Positions 1 to 9,408 of a DNA stretch of 64,000 nt are shown here, in pieces. Both the position numbers and the translations under genes were made by a program. Under the pieces are notes generated by a model. That model searched no databases and had not been told where the DNA came from. It was given only the letters and a program-made list of their open reading frames with translations. The DNA comes from Bacillus sp. BGMRC 2118. GTDB lineage: Bacteria > Bacillota > Bacilli > Bacillales > SA4. The stretch lies in contig VTTJ01000002.1 of assembly GCA_008364785.1 (NCBI GenBank), positions 248,001 to 312,000 on the forward strand, in the 5' to 3' direction. Position 1 is the stretch's first letter, and each line of letters opens with the position of its first letter.

Positions 1-51
1 CCGGCTTCTGAGATTTTTACATATTGCAACAATCTATACGAAAACAGCCAT
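1..51 (+). repeat. dispersed intergenic repeat, module A, copy cut by window start
   Basis: The segment contains CAACAATCTATACGAAAA followed by CAGCC, preceded by a GGCTTCTGAGATTTTTAC-like stretch. Nearly the same text recurs at 33438-33528 and 33706-33799. It lies upstream of trxA and codes for nothing visible. Confidence 0.7.
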
Positions 52-116
52 ACATTAAAACAATTTTCGAGGGAATAGTAATTTTGAGCAAAAAGTTCGC
101 TAGCCAAACAGCATAA

Positions 117-125
117 TGGTATACT
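117..125 (+). promoter_or_regulatory. possible extended -10 promoter for trxA
   Basis: TGGTATACT is an extended -10 element (TGn plus TATACT) about 45 bp before the trxA start. The -35 region (TTCGCT near 96-101) is weak. A second, stress-type promoter is known for trxA in B. subtilis; I do not see one clearly here. Confidence 0.4.
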
Positions 126-168
126 TTGGTTATTATGAAATACATCAATTTTTAGGAGGATTTTTAAT

Positions 169-483
169 ATGGCAATTACAAATGTAACAGATCAAAACTT
201 TTCATCTGAAACAAGTGATGGATTAGTTCTAGCAGACTTTTGGGCACCATGGTGTGGTCCTTGTAAAATGATCGCTCCAGTTCTAGAAGAACTTGATGGA
301 GATATGGGAGACAAAGTGAAAATCGTAAAGCTTGATGTTGATGAAAATCAAGAAACAGCTGCAAAATACGGTGTAATGAGTATCCCAACATTATTAATTA
401 TGAAAAATGGCGAAGTTGTAGATAAGGTTGTTGGTTTCCAACCAAAAGATGCACTTGCTGAAAGATTAGAATCACAACTATAA
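169..483 (+). CDS. trxA: thioredoxin
   Basis: Cytoplasmic thioredoxin of 104 residues, the normal size. The redox-active WCGPC motif has its cysteines at residues 29 and 32, and the cis-proline loop (SIPTL) follows in the second half. It reduces disulfides in ribonucleotide reductase, peroxidases and other clients using electrons from thioredoxin reductase. The start has a good Shine-Dalgarno (AGGAGG, 8 nt upstream). The gene is monocistronic, closed by a terminator at 495. uvrC follows, as in B. subtilis, where trxA also lies just upstream of uvrC. Confidence 0.97.
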   Translation: MAITNVTDQNFSSETSDGLVLADFWAPWCGPCKMIAPVLEELDGDMGDKVKIVKLDVDENQETAAKYGVMSIPTLLIMKNGEVVDKVVGFQPKDALAERLESQL

Positions 484-494
484 GCAAAAACTTG

Positions 495-520
495 AGCATC
501 CCATTACGGGGTGCTTTTTT
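495..520 (+). terminator. trxA terminator
   Basis: Stem AGCATCCC/GGGGTGCT with a five-base loop, followed by a run of six T. Confidence 0.85.
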
Positions 521-704
521 ATTGCACTATAATATATAGCATTGTCCGACAAGATAAGACGTTCTGTTCAAGATATTTCTTGGGAAATGATGTCGAAGTG
601 AGTATGATTATCAATATTAAGGTTACAAGGCAAGTTTTACTAACAATCGACTGAAACATAATATGATACAATACGATAAAAAGGGTTTGGGAGGAGGGCG
701 TACC

Positions 705-2480
705 TTGAATCACTTAATAAAAGAAAAACTTGCACTATTACCAGATCAACCAGGATGTTATTTAATGAAAGATCGTCAAGGGACTATTATTTATGTGGGG
801 AAGGCAAAAGTATTGAAGAACAGGGTGCGTTCATATTTTACTGGCTCCCATGACGGAAAAACACTACGACTAGTCAATGAAATTGACGACTTTGAATACA
901 TTGTTACTTCTTCCAATATCGAAGCGCTCGTCTTAGAAATTAATTTAATAAAGAAACATAATCCCAAATATAATATCAACTTAAAGGATGATAAAACGTA
1001 TCCATTTATAAAAATTACAAATGAGGAACACCCAAGGCTTATTATTACAAGGCAAGTAAAAAAGGATAAAGGTAAGTATTTTGGACCTTATCCTAATGTA
1101 TATTCTGCGACTGAGACGAAGAAGGTATTAGACCGTATTTATCCTTTAAGGAAGTGTTCAACATTGCCGACAAAGGTTTGCTTATACTACCATATCGGGC
1201 AATGTTTAGCTCCTTGTGTGAATACTGTGACATCTGATACGAATAAGGAAATGGTTGATGGAATTATTCGATTCTTAAACGGAGGATATCAAGATGTTAA
1301 GGCAGAGTTAACAGAGAAAATGCTGAAGGCATCTGAAGAGCTGGATTTTGAGCGTGCCAAAGACCTTCGCGATCAAATTGCACATATCGAGGCAACGATG
1401 GAAAAACAAAAAATGATGATGACAGATATGATTGACCGGGATGTATTTGGGTTTTCATTTGATAAAGGGTGGATGTGTGTTCAGGTTTTCTTTATTCGCC
1501 AAGGGAAATTGATTGAGCGTGATGTATCAATGTTTCCGGTATACGCAGATCCACTTGAAGAATTCATAACATTTTTGGGACAATTTTATTTAGAAAACCA
1601 TCATTTTAAACCGAAGGAAATCTTGCTACCCGATGGTGTGGACAAAGAGCTGGCTGAACAATTACTCGAGGTAAGTGTTCATCAACCAAAAAAGGGTCAA
1701 AAGAAAGAATTAGTAAACTTAGCGTGTAAAAATGCGAAGATAGCCCTAAAGGAGAAGTTTTCCTTAATTGAAAGAGATGAAGAAAGAACAATTAAGGCTG
1801 TAGAAAACTTAGGTGAAAAAATTGGGATTGCAATACCTTATCGAATTGAGGCCTTTGATAACTCAAATATACAAGGTACAAATCCAGTTTCCGCGATGGT
1901 TGTATTTATTGATGGAAAGCCTGACAAGAGAGAATACCGAAAATATAAGATAAAAAGTGTAACGGGACCAGATGACTATGCCTCAATGAAAGAGGTTGTA
2001 CGTAGAAGGTATTCTCGAATTTTAAAAGAAGATTTACCATTACCAGACCTAATTATCATTGATGGAGGAAAAGGGCACTTGTCTGCTGCGCAAGATGTAC
2101 TTGAGAACGAGTTAGGTTTGGAAATTCCTATTGCTGGTTTAGTAAAGGATGACAAGCATAAGACGTCTGAATTAATCATTGGTGAACCCATGCAAAGAGT
2201 TGGGTTAGAACGAAATAGCCAAGAATTCTATTTATTACAACGTATTCAGGATGAAGTTCATCGATTTGCTATTTCATTTCATCGACAATTAAGAGGGAAA
2301 AATGCCTTTCAGTCAATTCTAGATGATATTCCAGGGGTAGGAGAGAAAAGAAAGAAACAGCTATTAAAACAATTTGGATCTGTTAAGAAACTCAAGGAAG
2401 CCACAATAGAGGAAATAATAGAAGCAGGTATTCCGCGTAACACAGCATCAATTATTGCTGAGAAATTAAAGGAAGATTGA
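705..2480 (+). CDS. uvrC: excinuclease ABC subunit C
   Basis: UvrC makes both incisions in nucleotide excision repair after UvrAB load the damaged site. Seen in order: a GIY-YIG nuclease domain at residues about 13-90, a UVR coiled motif near 200-235 that contacts UvrB, an RNase H-like Cho/UvrC_N half with the conserved [10 protein letters not shown] stretch near 380, and a C-terminal helix-hairpin-helix ([10 protein letters not shown]). I place the start at TTG 705 (591 aa), because GGGAGGAGGG lies just before it. The in-frame ATG at 663 has no ribosome site and adds 14 non-conserved residues. The gene stands alone between trxA and lysC. Confidence 0.95.
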   Translation: MNHLIKEKLALLPDQPGCYLMKDRQGTIIYVGKAKVLKNRVRSYFTGSHDGKTLRLVNEIDDFEYIVTSSNIEALVLEINLIKKHNPKYNINLKDDKTYPFIKITNEEHPRLIITRQVKKDKGKYFGPYPNVYSATETKKVLDRIYPLRKCSTLPTKVCLYYHIGQCLAPCVNTVTSDTNKEMVDGIIRFLNGGYQDVKAELTEKMLKASEELDFERAKDLRDQIAHIEATMEKQKMMMTDMIDRDVFGFSFDKGWMCVQVFFIRQGKLIERDVSMFPVYADPLEEFITFLGQFYLENHHFKPKEILLPDGVDKELAEQLLEVSVHQPKKGQKKELVNLACKNAKIALKEKFSLIERDEERTIKAVENLGEKIGIAIPYRIEAFDNSNIQGTNPVSAMVVFIDGKPDKREYRKYKIKSVTGPDDYASMKEVVRRRYSRILKEDLPLPDLIIIDGGKGHLSAAQDVLENELGLEIPIAGLVKDDKHKTSELIIGEPMQRVGLERNSQEFYLLQRIQDEVHRFAISFHRQLRGKNAFQSILDDIPGVGEKRKKQLLKQFGSVKKLKEATIEEIIEAGIPRNTASIIAEKLKED

Positions 2481-2551
2481 AAATATAGTTGTCTTCTCTC
2501 TTATTGTTTGATAAAATTGGTTTAATTTCATACGACACTTCAGTTCGATGA

Positions 2552-2790
2552 AGTGATGGTAGAGGTGCGAACTTCAATAGTACGTAATCAGAAGAGTATG
2601 GGCTCTAATGAAGATTATGGAAAGGGGAGCGTCGCCGAAGTGGGGAAGATGACTCATACATGTCCTTGCTGGTTTTGCATTGAATAAATGTAAGATTGTC
2701 AAACAACGTGACTGTTGTTTGGAGAGCTATCTCACTCGCGAGAACATTTTTATCTGTTCAAGCAATGAGATACTCTCATTGCTTTTTATT
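2552..2790 (+). promoter_or_regulatory. lysine riboswitch (L box) with terminator
   Basis: This is the 5' leader of lysC. The aptamer (about 2552-2736) shows the L-box signatures AGAGGTGC, GGCTC and GGGGAGCGTCGCCGAAG in order. AGTGA near 2552 pairs with TCACT at 2732-2736 to close P1. Downstream, AGCAATGAGA/TCTCATTGCT with a T-run (2761-2790) is the expression-platform terminator. By family knowledge, bound lysine favours termination and lowers aspartokinase synthesis. Confidence 0.93.
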
Positions 2791-2815
2791 ATGTAGAAAA
2801 GGTAGGATGAGAGCC

Positions 2816-4048
2816 GTGGGATTAATTGTACAAAAGTTTGGGGGAACATCAGTAGGTTCGATTGAACGAATCCAAAATGTTGCAAATCGTGTGATTCAGG
2901 AAGTACAAAATGGAAATCAGGTAGTCGTTGTTGTTTCCGCAATGGGGAAATCGACAGATGAGCTAGTGAATCTTGCTTCTCAGCTTACAAGCAATCCGAG
3001 TAAGCGAGAAATGGATATGTTATTAACAACAGGTGAGCAAGTTTCAATTGCCTTACTGTCAATAGCCCTTCAGGCAAAAGGATATGATGCAGTATCATTA
3101 ACTGGATGGCAGGCCGGAATTAAAACAGAGGCTATACATGGTAACGCCAGGATCGTAGAAATTGAGACTGATACATTACAGAAGCATTTATCAAATGGGA
3201 ATATTATTATTGTGGCTGGATTCCAAGGAATTACGCCAGAATGTGATATAACGACATTAGGCAGGGGTGGTTCCGATACAACAGCAGTTGCCCTTGCTGC
3301 GGCTTTAAAGGCTGATAAATGTGATATATATACGGATGTTACGGGGGTTTTCACAACAGATCCTCGTTATGTAAAGAGTGCAAGAAAGCTTCAATCTGTT
3401 TCGTATGATGAAATGTTAGAGCTAGCCAATTTGGGCGCAGGCGTACTACACCCACGTGCTGTTGAATTTGCCAAAAATTACGCAGTACAGTTAGAAGTTA
3501 GATCAAGTCTTGAGTTAGAAAATGGAACAACAATTGAGGAGGAAGTGTCAATGGAAAATAACCTAATTGTGAGAGGAATCGCATTTGAAGATGGAGTAAC
3601 AAGAGTTACAATTGTTGGTCTGAAAAATGGACTTCATTCTTTATCCACTATATTTACTACTCTTGCAGGTCAGGGGATTAATGTTGACATCATTATTCAA
3701 AGTATGACTAGTCAGGATGAAACAAATATCTCCTTCTCTATTCATACGACCGATTTGGATGAAACATTGGCTGTGCTTCATGCAAATCAAGAGAAATTAG
3801 GCTTTCATTCAATACAATCTGAAAGTCAATTAGCCAAAGTATCGATTGTTGGCTCTGGGATGATTTCTAACCCTGGTGTAGCCGCTGAAATGTTTGAAGT
3901 GCTTGCGAATAATGAAATTCAAGTAAAGATGGTAAGTACTTCAGAAATTAAGGTATCTACTGTTGTGGAGGACCATCTAATGGTTAAAGCGGTAGAAGCA
4001 TTACATGAAGCATTCAAACTAGATGCCTTAGTTACGCAAAACATATAA
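2816..4048 (+). CDS. lysC: aspartokinase II (lysine-sensitive)
   Basis: Phosphorylates aspartate in the first step of the lysine, threonine, methionine and diaminopimelate pathway. The 410-residue protein starts with the kinase motif VQKFGGTSVGS and contains TTGEQVS and TTLGRGGSDTTA. Two ACT domains occupy roughly 250-410. The start is GTG 2816, after an AGGATGAGAG Shine-Dalgarno; the upstream in-frame ATG at 2696 lies inside the riboswitch and is rejected. An internal ribosome site and ATG at 3551 could give the separate beta subunit. Expression is controlled by the preceding lysine riboswitch. Confidence 0.95.
   Translation: MGLIVQKFGGTSVGSIERIQNVANRVIQEVQNGNQVVVVVSAMGKSTDELVNLASQLTSNPSKREMDMLLTTGEQVSIALLSIALQAKGYDAVSLTGWQAGIKTEAIHGNARIVEIETDTLQKHLSNGNIIIVAGFQGITPECDITTLGRGGSDTTAVALAAALKADKCDIYTDVTGVFTTDPRYVKSARKLQSVSYDEMLELANLGAGVLHPRAVEFAKNYAVQLEVRSSLELENGTTIEEEVSMENNLIVRGIAFEDGVTRVTIVGLKNGLHSLSTIFTTLAGQGINVDIIIQSMTSQDETNISFSIHTTDLDETLAVLHANQEKLGFHSIQSESQLAKVSIVGSGMISNPGVAAEMFEVLANNEIQVKMVSTSEIKVSTVVEDHLMVKAVEALHEAFKLDALVTQNI
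3551..4048 (+). CDS. internal in-frame start: aspartokinase II beta subunit
   Basis: Within lysC, GAGGAGGAAG is followed by ATG at 3551, in frame, giving a 165-residue product made only of the regulatory ACT region. In B. subtilis the corresponding internal start produces the aspartokinase II beta subunit. Here the ribosome site and the position are preserved, so the same overlapping-gene arrangement is inferred. Confidence 0.65.
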   Translation: MENNLIVRGIAFEDGVTRVTIVGLKNGLHSLSTIFTTLAGQGINVDIIIQSMTSQDETNISFSIHTTDLDETLAVLHANQEKLGFHSIQSESQLAKVSIVGSGMISNPGVAAEMFEVLANNEIQVKMVSTSEIKVSTVVEDHLMVKAVEALHEAFKLDALVTQNI

Positions 4049-4123
4049 AATGAAAAGGATCTGCTATTGGCAGATCCCATGGTTGTTTACAACGTTTAAA
4101 ATAGATAAAAATATATATTTCTC

Positions 4124-4159
4124 AGACTGTAGGCAGTCTTGAAAAATTGCCTACAGTCT
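4124..4159. terminator. bidirectional hairpin between lysC and yslB
   Basis: AGACTGTAGGCA pairs perfectly with TGCCTACAGTCT across a 12-nt loop, between convergent genes. A smaller hairpin (GGATCTGC/GGCAGATCC, near 4057-4077) precedes it just after lysC. Confidence 0.7.
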
Positions 4160-4186
4160 ATTTGTATTTCACAGAAGAACCAATCA

Positions 4187-4636
4187 TTAGAGAGAATCTT
4201 TACTATCAGATTTAACTGTAATATGTACTAGGTTTTGTCGTTTCTTTTGTTCAACAAATGCCTCTGTAATCACATTATTCATCTGCTCGTATTGTTGTGC
4301 AATAAAGCCCGCCTCTAAGTTATAGCTTGTTTCCTTTCGTGATTGATTTCTTGCTTTAATAAACTCACTTGTGAGGCCAAATTCAATCATATTACTTTTT
4401 TGTAACGTTATGGTTAAATCTCCCCAACCAGCATCTTTAAAAAATTGAAACAGTTCTTCATCACTCGATATAGGATACTTTCTAGCGATACTTTTTCCTG
4501 CCCAATATAAAATTGATGGCAGCTCTTTTCCTAAGAGGTCAGGTAATAGAATCTCCCGAAGTAACTCATAGGCAATCCCGGATGTATGCAACCCATCAAA
4601 CTGTGAAAGGTGTTCTTTTAACGATAATTCCTTCAA
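4187..4636 (-). CDS. yslB: YslB family protein (DUF2507)
   Basis: A 149-residue soluble protein of unknown molecular function. It matches the B. subtilis YslB pattern in length, sequence feel (SGIAYELLREILLPDLLG, GWGDL) and position between lysC and sdhC. The family is related to small-ligand-binding heme NO/V4R-like folds, but no catalytic residues can be named from the sequence. It starts with TTG at 4636 behind an AGAGGGG ribosome site, and is transcribed convergently with lysC. Confidence 0.85.
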   Translation of the reverse strand: MKELSLKEHLSQFDGLHTSGIAYELLREILLPDLLGKELPSILYWAGKSIARKYPISSDEELFQFFKDAGWGDLTITLQKSNMIEFGLTSEFIKARNQSRKETSYNLEAGFIAQQYEQMNNVITEAFVEQKKRQNLVHITVKSDSKDSL

Positions 4637-5021
4637 TATTTTTCCCCTCTTTCATTTCCCGAACCTCATCATATTTCTTTTAGGCTTCTCTTCATAAACG
4701 GTGTTACTATAAAACAACGAAAAGCACCAAAACCTTGAGACCATTATGTTGAACGGCATATACCGAAACAACAATTTATTCGAAAACAGTCTTCTATTAG
4801 CACATTCATTTGTTGTAAATATCCGTCAATGTCATATATATTGTTATGAAGTTTCAAATGACTTCACAATAGGATAGTTATGAGTATCCCCAAACTCACA
4901 AGCACTATTATATTACAAATAATGGCGTATTACTCAAAAATTTCATCTGACAACATTGTCTCTCAAATGATAATATTATTTTACAAGAACTAATATTCTT
5001 ATGTGCAAAAATGTTATTTTG
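4637..5021. other. intergenic region upstream of sdh
   Basis: AT-rich gap between the divergent yslB and sdhC. It contains a degenerate copy of the dispersed repeat (4766-4791, CAACAATTTATTCGAAAACA). No ORF with a credible ribosome site was found. The sdh promoter lies at its right end. Confidence 0.5.
4766..4791 (+). repeat. degenerate copy of module A repeat
   Basis: CAACAATTTATTCGAAAACA differs at only a few positions from the module A core seen at 27-50 and 33774-33795. Confidence 0.5.
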
Positions 5022-5035
5022 TTGAAGCGTTTTCT
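5022..5035 (+). promoter_or_regulatory. possible CcpA (cre-like) site upstream of sdhC
   Basis: TTGAAGCGTTTTCT resembles the catabolite responsive element TGAAAGCGTTTTCT at 12 of 14 positions. It abuts the sdh -35 box, where a bound repressor would block polymerase. The regulation is inferred only. Confidence 0.35.
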
Positions 5036-5063
5036 TGACGCACTTTATAGGTAGGAGTAAAAT
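5035..5063 (+). promoter_or_regulatory. sigma-A promoter of sdhCAB
   Basis: TTGACG, a 17-bp spacer, then TAAAAT; about 84 bp before the sdhC start. Confidence 0.7.
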
Positions 5064-5146
5064 GAACATGTCGCATTTTTACGAAAACTCGTTATGCAAA
5101 GGTTTTCAATTTGTTTATGTTGTTAAGTTATCAAGGGGGGTAAAAC

Positions 5147-5776
5147 ATGGCTAAAAATCGTGAGTTTTTTAACCGTAGATTGCATTCATTATTAGGTGTT
5201 ATACCTGTAGGTCTTTTCCTAGTACAACACTTAGTAGTAAACCAATTTGCAACAAAAGGTGCAGAGTCATTTAATAGAGCTGCACAATTTATGGAACACT
5301 TGCCGTTCCGTTATTTATTAGAGGCTGTCGTTATTTTTCTACCATTACTTTATCATGCTGTATATGGACTTTATATTGCTTTTACTGCGAAAAATAACGT
5401 TAGCAACTACGGATTTGTCCGCAACTGGCTGTTCTACATCCAACGTGTGACAGGTGTTATTACACTTATTTTCGTAGCATGGCATGTTTGGGAAACAAGA
5501 ATTGCAGCAGCGTTTGGTACAGAAGTTAACTATGATATGATGGAAGCGATCTTAAGCAATCCGTTTATGCTAGTATTCTACATCATTGGTGTTGTATCAA
5601 CTGTATTCCACTTTGCGAACGGTTTATGGTCTTTCTTAGTAAGCTGGGGAATTACTGTAACACCACGTTCTCAAGTAATTTCAACTTATGTAACATTAGC
5701 TATTTTCGTTGCTCTTTCTTATGTAGGAGTACGTACAATATTTGCTTTTATTGATCCTTCATTAGCAAATCTATAA
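5147..5776 (+). CDS. sdhC: succinate dehydrogenase cytochrome b558 subunit
   Basis: Membrane anchor of respiratory complex II, passing electrons from the SdhA/SdhB heads to menaquinone. The 209-residue protein has five hydrophobic helices. Histidines at residues 13, 28, 70, 113 and 155 are all present; these are the positions known as candidate or actual axial ligands of the two haems in B. subtilis SdhC. A GGGGGG-type ribosome site precedes the ATG. It is first in the sdhCAB operon, with a 115-nt gap to sdhA that holds no gene. Confidence 0.96.
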   Translation: MAKNREFFNRRLHSLLGVIPVGLFLVQHLVVNQFATKGAESFNRAAQFMEHLPFRYLLEAVVIFLPLLYHAVYGLYIAFTAKNNVSNYGFVRNWLFYIQRVTGVITLIFVAWHVWETRIAAAFGTEVNYDMMEAILSNPFMLVFYIIGVVSTVFHFANGLWSFLVSWGITVTPRSQVISTYVTLAIFVALSYVGVRTIFAFIDPSLANL

Positions 5777-5891
5777 AATAAAACTAGTATTACAGTAATG
5801 CTAGAATATGATTTTAGAATAGTATCTTTTTAGATGGTGTCATGTTTCTAGACCTTTTAAAAAGAACCTTAATAGAGGAAGTGAGCTAAAA

Positions 5892-7643
5892 ATGAGTAAA
5901 GGGAAAATCGTAGTTGTCGGTGGAGGACTAGCAGGTCTAATGGCGACTATTAAAGCGGCAGAAGCTGGAGTTTCAGTAGATTTATTTTCACTTGTACCAG
6001 TAAAACGTTCTCACTCAGTTTGTGCACAAGGTGGAATTAATGGTGCTGTAAATACAAAGGGTGAAGGTGACTCACCTTGGGAACACTTTGATGATACAGT
6101 ATATGGTGGAGACTTTTTAGCAAATCAGCCACCAGTAAAGGCAATGGCTGAGGCTGCACCAGGAATTATCCACTTAATGGACCGTATGGGAGTAATGTTT
6201 AACCGTACTCCAGAGGGTTTACTAGATTTCCGTCGTTTCGGTGGAACACAGCATCACCGTACTGCTTTCGCAGGAGCTACAACAGGTCAACAATTACTTT
6301 ATGCTTTAGATGAGCAAGTACGTCGCTATGAAGTAGCGGGTCTTGTTCAAAAGTATGAAGGTTGGGAATTTTTAGGTTCTGTTTTAGATGATGAAGGCGT
6401 TTGTCGAGGTGTCATTGCCCAAAACCTAACATCAATGGAAATTAAATCATTCCCAGGTGACGCTGTTATTATGGCATCTGGTGGCCCTGGAATTATTTTC
6501 GGTAAGACTACAAACTCTGTAATTAATACAGGATCTGCTGCATCAATCGTATACCGCCAAGGTGTACATTATGCTAACGGAGAATTTATTCAAATTCACC
6601 CTACTGCTATTCCAGGAGACGATAAGCTGCGATTAATGAGTGAATCAGCTCGTGGAGAAGGTGGACGAGTTTGGACATATAAAGATGGTAAGCCATGGTA
6701 CTTCTTAGAAGAGAAATACCCTGCTTATGGTAACTTAGTACCGCGTGATATAGCTACTCGTGAAATCTTTGATGTGTGTGTCGAGCAAAAGTTAGGTATT
6801 AATGGAGAAAACATGGTTTACCTTGACCTTTCTCACAAAGACCCTAAAGAGCTTGATATTAAGCTTGGTGGAATTATTGAAATCTATGAGAAATTCATGG
6901 GTGAAGATCCACGTAAAGTACCAATGAAGATTTTCCCTGCCGTTCACTATTCAATGGGTGGATTATGGGTAGATTATGATCAAATGACAAATATTCCAGG
7001 TTTATTTGCTGCTGGTGAATGTGATTACTCTATGCACGGTGCAAACCGCTTAGGAGCTAACTCATTATTATCTGCTATTTATGGCGGAATGGTAGCTGGA
7101 CCAAATGCTGTTAAGTATATCAAGGGCTTAAGTAAGTCTGCGGAAGACATTAGCTCAAGCGTATTTGATCGTTACGTGAAGCAAGAAGAAGAACGTATCC
7201 AGAAGATTATGTCTATGGACGGCACTGAAAATGCTTATGTCATTCACAAAGAGCTTGGAGAATGGATGACTGACAACGTTACAGTTGTACGTACGAATGC
7301 GAAACTGTTAAAAACAGATGAAAAGATTCAAGAATTAATGGAGCGTTACCAAAACATTAATATTAATGATACGGCTAAATGGAGTAACCAAGGTGCATCC
7401 TTTACTCGTCAGTTAGATAATATGCTGCATTTAGCACGTGTAATTACGATTGGTGCATATAACCGTAATGAAAGCCGTGGGGCTCACTATAAGCCAGAAT
7501 TCCCTGAGCGTAACGATGAGGAATTCTTAAAGACTACAATGGCTAAGTATACAGAAGAAGGTCCTCAGTTCCACTATGAGGATGTTGATACATCTCTAAT
7601 CCAGCCGCGTAAGCGTGACTACTCTAAAAAGAAAGGGGAATAA
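5892..7643 (+). CDS. sdhA: succinate dehydrogenase flavoprotein subunit
   Basis: Oxidises succinate to fumarate in the TCA cycle and the respiratory chain. The 583-residue protein opens with the FAD-binding GGGLAGLMA motif. It has the SHSVCAQGGIN region around the covalent-flavin site, the active-site ARGEGG segment, and HGANRLGANSLL near residue 380. Length agrees with the Bacillus family (about 586). A GAGGAAGTGAG ribosome site precedes the ATG. Only 6 nt separate it from sdhB, indicating co-translation in one operon. Confidence 0.97.
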   Translation: MSKGKIVVVGGGLAGLMATIKAAEAGVSVDLFSLVPVKRSHSVCAQGGINGAVNTKGEGDSPWEHFDDTVYGGDFLANQPPVKAMAEAAPGIIHLMDRMGVMFNRTPEGLLDFRRFGGTQHHRTAFAGATTGQQLLYALDEQVRRYEVAGLVQKYEGWEFLGSVLDDEGVCRGVIAQNLTSMEIKSFPGDAVIMASGGPGIIFGKTTNSVINTGSAASIVYRQGVHYANGEFIQIHPTAIPGDDKLRLMSESARGEGGRVWTYKDGKPWYFLEEKYPAYGNLVPRDIATREIFDVCVEQKLGINGENMVYLDLSHKDPKELDIKLGGIIEIYEKFMGEDPRKVPMKIFPAVHYSMGGLWVDYDQMTNIPGLFAAGECDYSMHGANRLGANSLLSAIYGGMVAGPNAVKYIKGLSKSAEDISSSVFDRYVKQEEERIQKIMSMDGTENAYVIHKELGEWMTDNVTVVRTNAKLLKTDEKIQELMERYQNININDTAKWSNQGASFTRQLDNMLHLARVITIGAYNRNESRGAHYKPEFPERNDEEFLKTTMAKYTEEGPQFHYEDVDTSLIQPRKRDYSKKKGE

Positions 7644-7649
7644 TCGAAA

Positions 7650-8411
7650 ATGAGCGAGAAGAAAAAAGTCCGTTTTATTGTCACTCGTCAAGACAGCCCA
7701 GAAGCTGCCCCTTATGAAGAAACATTTGAACTAGATTATCGACCAAACATGAACGTAATTTCTGCACTTATGGAAATTCGTAGAAATCCAGTAGATATAA
7801 ATGGTAAAGAAACAGCACCTATTACGTGGGATATGAACTGTTTAGAAGAAGTTTGTGGTGCTTGTTCAATGGTTATTAATGGCAAGCCAAGACAATCTTG
7901 TTCAGCACTAGTTGACCAATTAGAACAGCCAATTCGTTTAGAGCCGATGAGAACATTCCCGGTTGTACGTGACCTTCAAGTTGACCGTAGCCGCATGTTC
8001 GACTCACTTAAGAAGGTTAAAGCTTGGATTCCAATTGATGGAACATACGATTTAGGACCTGGTCCACGTATGCCTGAAAAGAAGCGACAGTGGGCTTACG
8101 AATTATCAAAATGTATGACTTGTGGTGTTTGCCTTGAGGCATGTCCAAATGTGAACAGTAATTCTGATTTCATTGGACCTGCTCCATTATCTCAAGTTCG
8201 TTTATTTAATGCACACCCAACAGGTGCGATGAATAAATCAGAACGATTAGATTCGATTATGGGTGATGGCGGACTTGCAAACTGTGGTAATTCACAAAAC
8301 TGTGTACAATCATGTCCGAAGGGAATACCTTTAACAACATCGATTGCTGCATTAAACCGTGATACAACTGTACAAATGTTTAGAAACTTCTTCGGAAGTG
8401 ACGAAGTTTAA
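7650..8411 (+). CDS. sdhB: succinate dehydrogenase iron-sulfur subunit
   Basis: Relays electrons from the SdhA flavin to the SdhC haems. The 253-residue protein has a 2Fe-2S domain with the cysteine set CLEEVCGAC...C near residues 70-92. A ferredoxin-like domain carries CMTCGVCLEACP and CGNSQNCVQSCPKG for the remaining clusters. It is the last gene of sdhCAB and is followed by a strong terminator at 8449. Confidence 0.97.
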   Translation: MSEKKKVRFIVTRQDSPEAAPYEETFELDYRPNMNVISALMEIRRNPVDINGKETAPITWDMNCLEEVCGACSMVINGKPRQSCSALVDQLEQPIRLEPMRTFPVVRDLQVDRSRMFDSLKKVKAWIPIDGTYDLGPGPRMPEKKRQWAYELSKCMTCGVCLEACPNVNSNSDFIGPAPLSQVRLFNAHPTGAMNKSERLDSIMGDGGLANCGNSQNCVQSCPKGIPLTTSIAALNRDTTVQMFRNFFGSDEV

Positions 8412-8448
8412 TTAGAAGTTATGAAGTTACTTTTCAATTAAACTAGGG

Positions 8449-8484
8449 TAGCCTCTTCATAATCTTATGAAGAGGCTATTTTAT
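8449..8484 (+). terminator. sdhCAB terminator
   Basis: A 14-bp perfect stem (TAGCCTCTTCATAA/TTATGAAGAGGCTA) with a 2-nt loop, followed by TTTTATT. Confidence 0.85.
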
Positions 8485-8534
8485 TCTGCTAAATAAAATG
8501 TAAAAGGGAATAGATGAAACAGGAGGGAATTTAC

Positions 8535-9011
8535 ATGGTAAAAGCAGCTTACATTGATCATTTTGAAACGTGGCAAGAAGGATTTATTTTTTCACACCCC
8601 ATCAAAGTTCGTTTTAGTGAAACCGATATGTTCGGACATGTCAACAATACAGTGGTATTTACATACTTTGAAGAAGCACGTATAGAATTTTTTAAATCTT
8701 TAGGATTAATGCAATATTGGATTAAGAAAGACAGTGATTTAATACCAGTTGTTGCAGATTTGCAGTGTGACTATTTAGCACAAACGTATTTTGATGAAAA
8801 ATTAGAAGTGAAAGTAAAGGTAAATAAACTGGGTTCCTCATCTGTAGATGTTCATTATCTTGTACAAAAAGAAAATGGCAAACCAGCATTTGTAGGTCGA
8901 GGAGCAATTGTACAAATATCTAAAAAGACAGGTAAGCCTGTAGGGTGGAATGAAGAGTGGAGAGCTAGTTTACTCACTATGATAGGTAAAGCAAATAATT
9001 TCGTAAAATAG
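8535..9011 (+). CDS. ysmA: acyl-CoA thioesterase family protein (YsmA-like)
   Basis: A 158-residue hotdog-fold protein of the 4-hydroxybenzoyl-CoA thioesterase type. The signature RFSETDMFGHVNN, with the catalytic-type Asp and the GHVNN turn, is at residues about 30-43, followed by FEEARIEFF. It probably hydrolyses an acyl-CoA, but the substrate cannot be read from the sequence. The start is ATG 8535, behind AGGAGGG; an upstream in-frame ATG at 8514 lies before that ribosome site. Its position between sdhB and gerE matches ysmA of B. subtilis. Confidence 0.85.
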   Translation: MVKAAYIDHFETWQEGFIFSHPIKVRFSETDMFGHVNNTVVFTYFEEARIEFFKSLGLMQYWIKKDSDLIPVVADLQCDYLAQTYFDEKLEVKVKVNKLGSSSVDVHYLVQKENGKPAFVGRGAIVQISKKTGKPVGWNEEWRASLLTMIGKANNFVK

Positions 9012-9051
9012 ATTCTCTAGAATATGTACTCAAAAACAAAAAAATGTAAGT

Positions 9052-9080
9052 AACAGTAATCCCTTATCTGGCATAGTATA
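9052..9080 (+). promoter_or_regulatory. sigma-K promoter of gerE
   Basis: AACA, a 16-bp spacer and CATAGTATA fit the mother-cell sigma-K consensus (mACm, N16, CATAnnnTA) at every fixed position. gerE is a known sigma-K gene. Confidence 0.78.
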
Positions 9081-9143
9081 TGGTGACTAAATATATACCC
9101 ATCCTATTTCTAGCTCGCACCTTGGCAAGGAGGGTCACAACAA

Positions 9144-9368
9144 TTGAAGGAGAAAGATTTTCAACCAAAGCCATTGCTAACAAAACGAGAAAGGGAAGTA
9201 TTTGAATTGTTAGTTCAAGATAAGACAACAAAAGAAATTGCTGGAGAGTTGTTTATCAGTGAAAAGACAGTTCGAAATCATATTTCCAATGCTATGCAAA
9301 AGCTTGGAGTTAAGGGGCGTTCACAAGCGGTTGTAGAGCTCCTACGTATGGGAGAACTAGAGCTTTAA
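9144..9368 (+). CDS. gerE: LuxR-type spore coat transcription regulator GerE
   Basis: The last mother-cell regulator of sporulation, switching coat genes late in development. The 74-residue protein is essentially one LuxR-type helix-turn-helix ([20 protein letters not shown] to [16 protein letters not shown]) with no sensor domain, as in B. subtilis. From memory the sequence is nearly identical to the B. subtilis protein. The start is TTG, behind AAGGAGGG with a slightly long spacer. It has a sigma-K promoter in front and its own terminator behind, so it is a single-gene unit. Confidence 0.96.
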   Translation: MKEKDFQPKPLLTKREREVFELLVQDKTTKEIAGELFISEKTVRNHISNAMQKLGVKGRSQAVVELLRMGELEL

Positions 9369-9373
9369 CATGT

Positions 9374-9408
9374 AACCGGCTTCCTGCACTTTGGGAAGCC
9401 GGTTTATT
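9374..9408 (+). terminator. gerE terminator
   Basis: Stem AACCGGCTTCC/GGAAGCCGGTT followed by TTATT. Confidence 0.8.
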
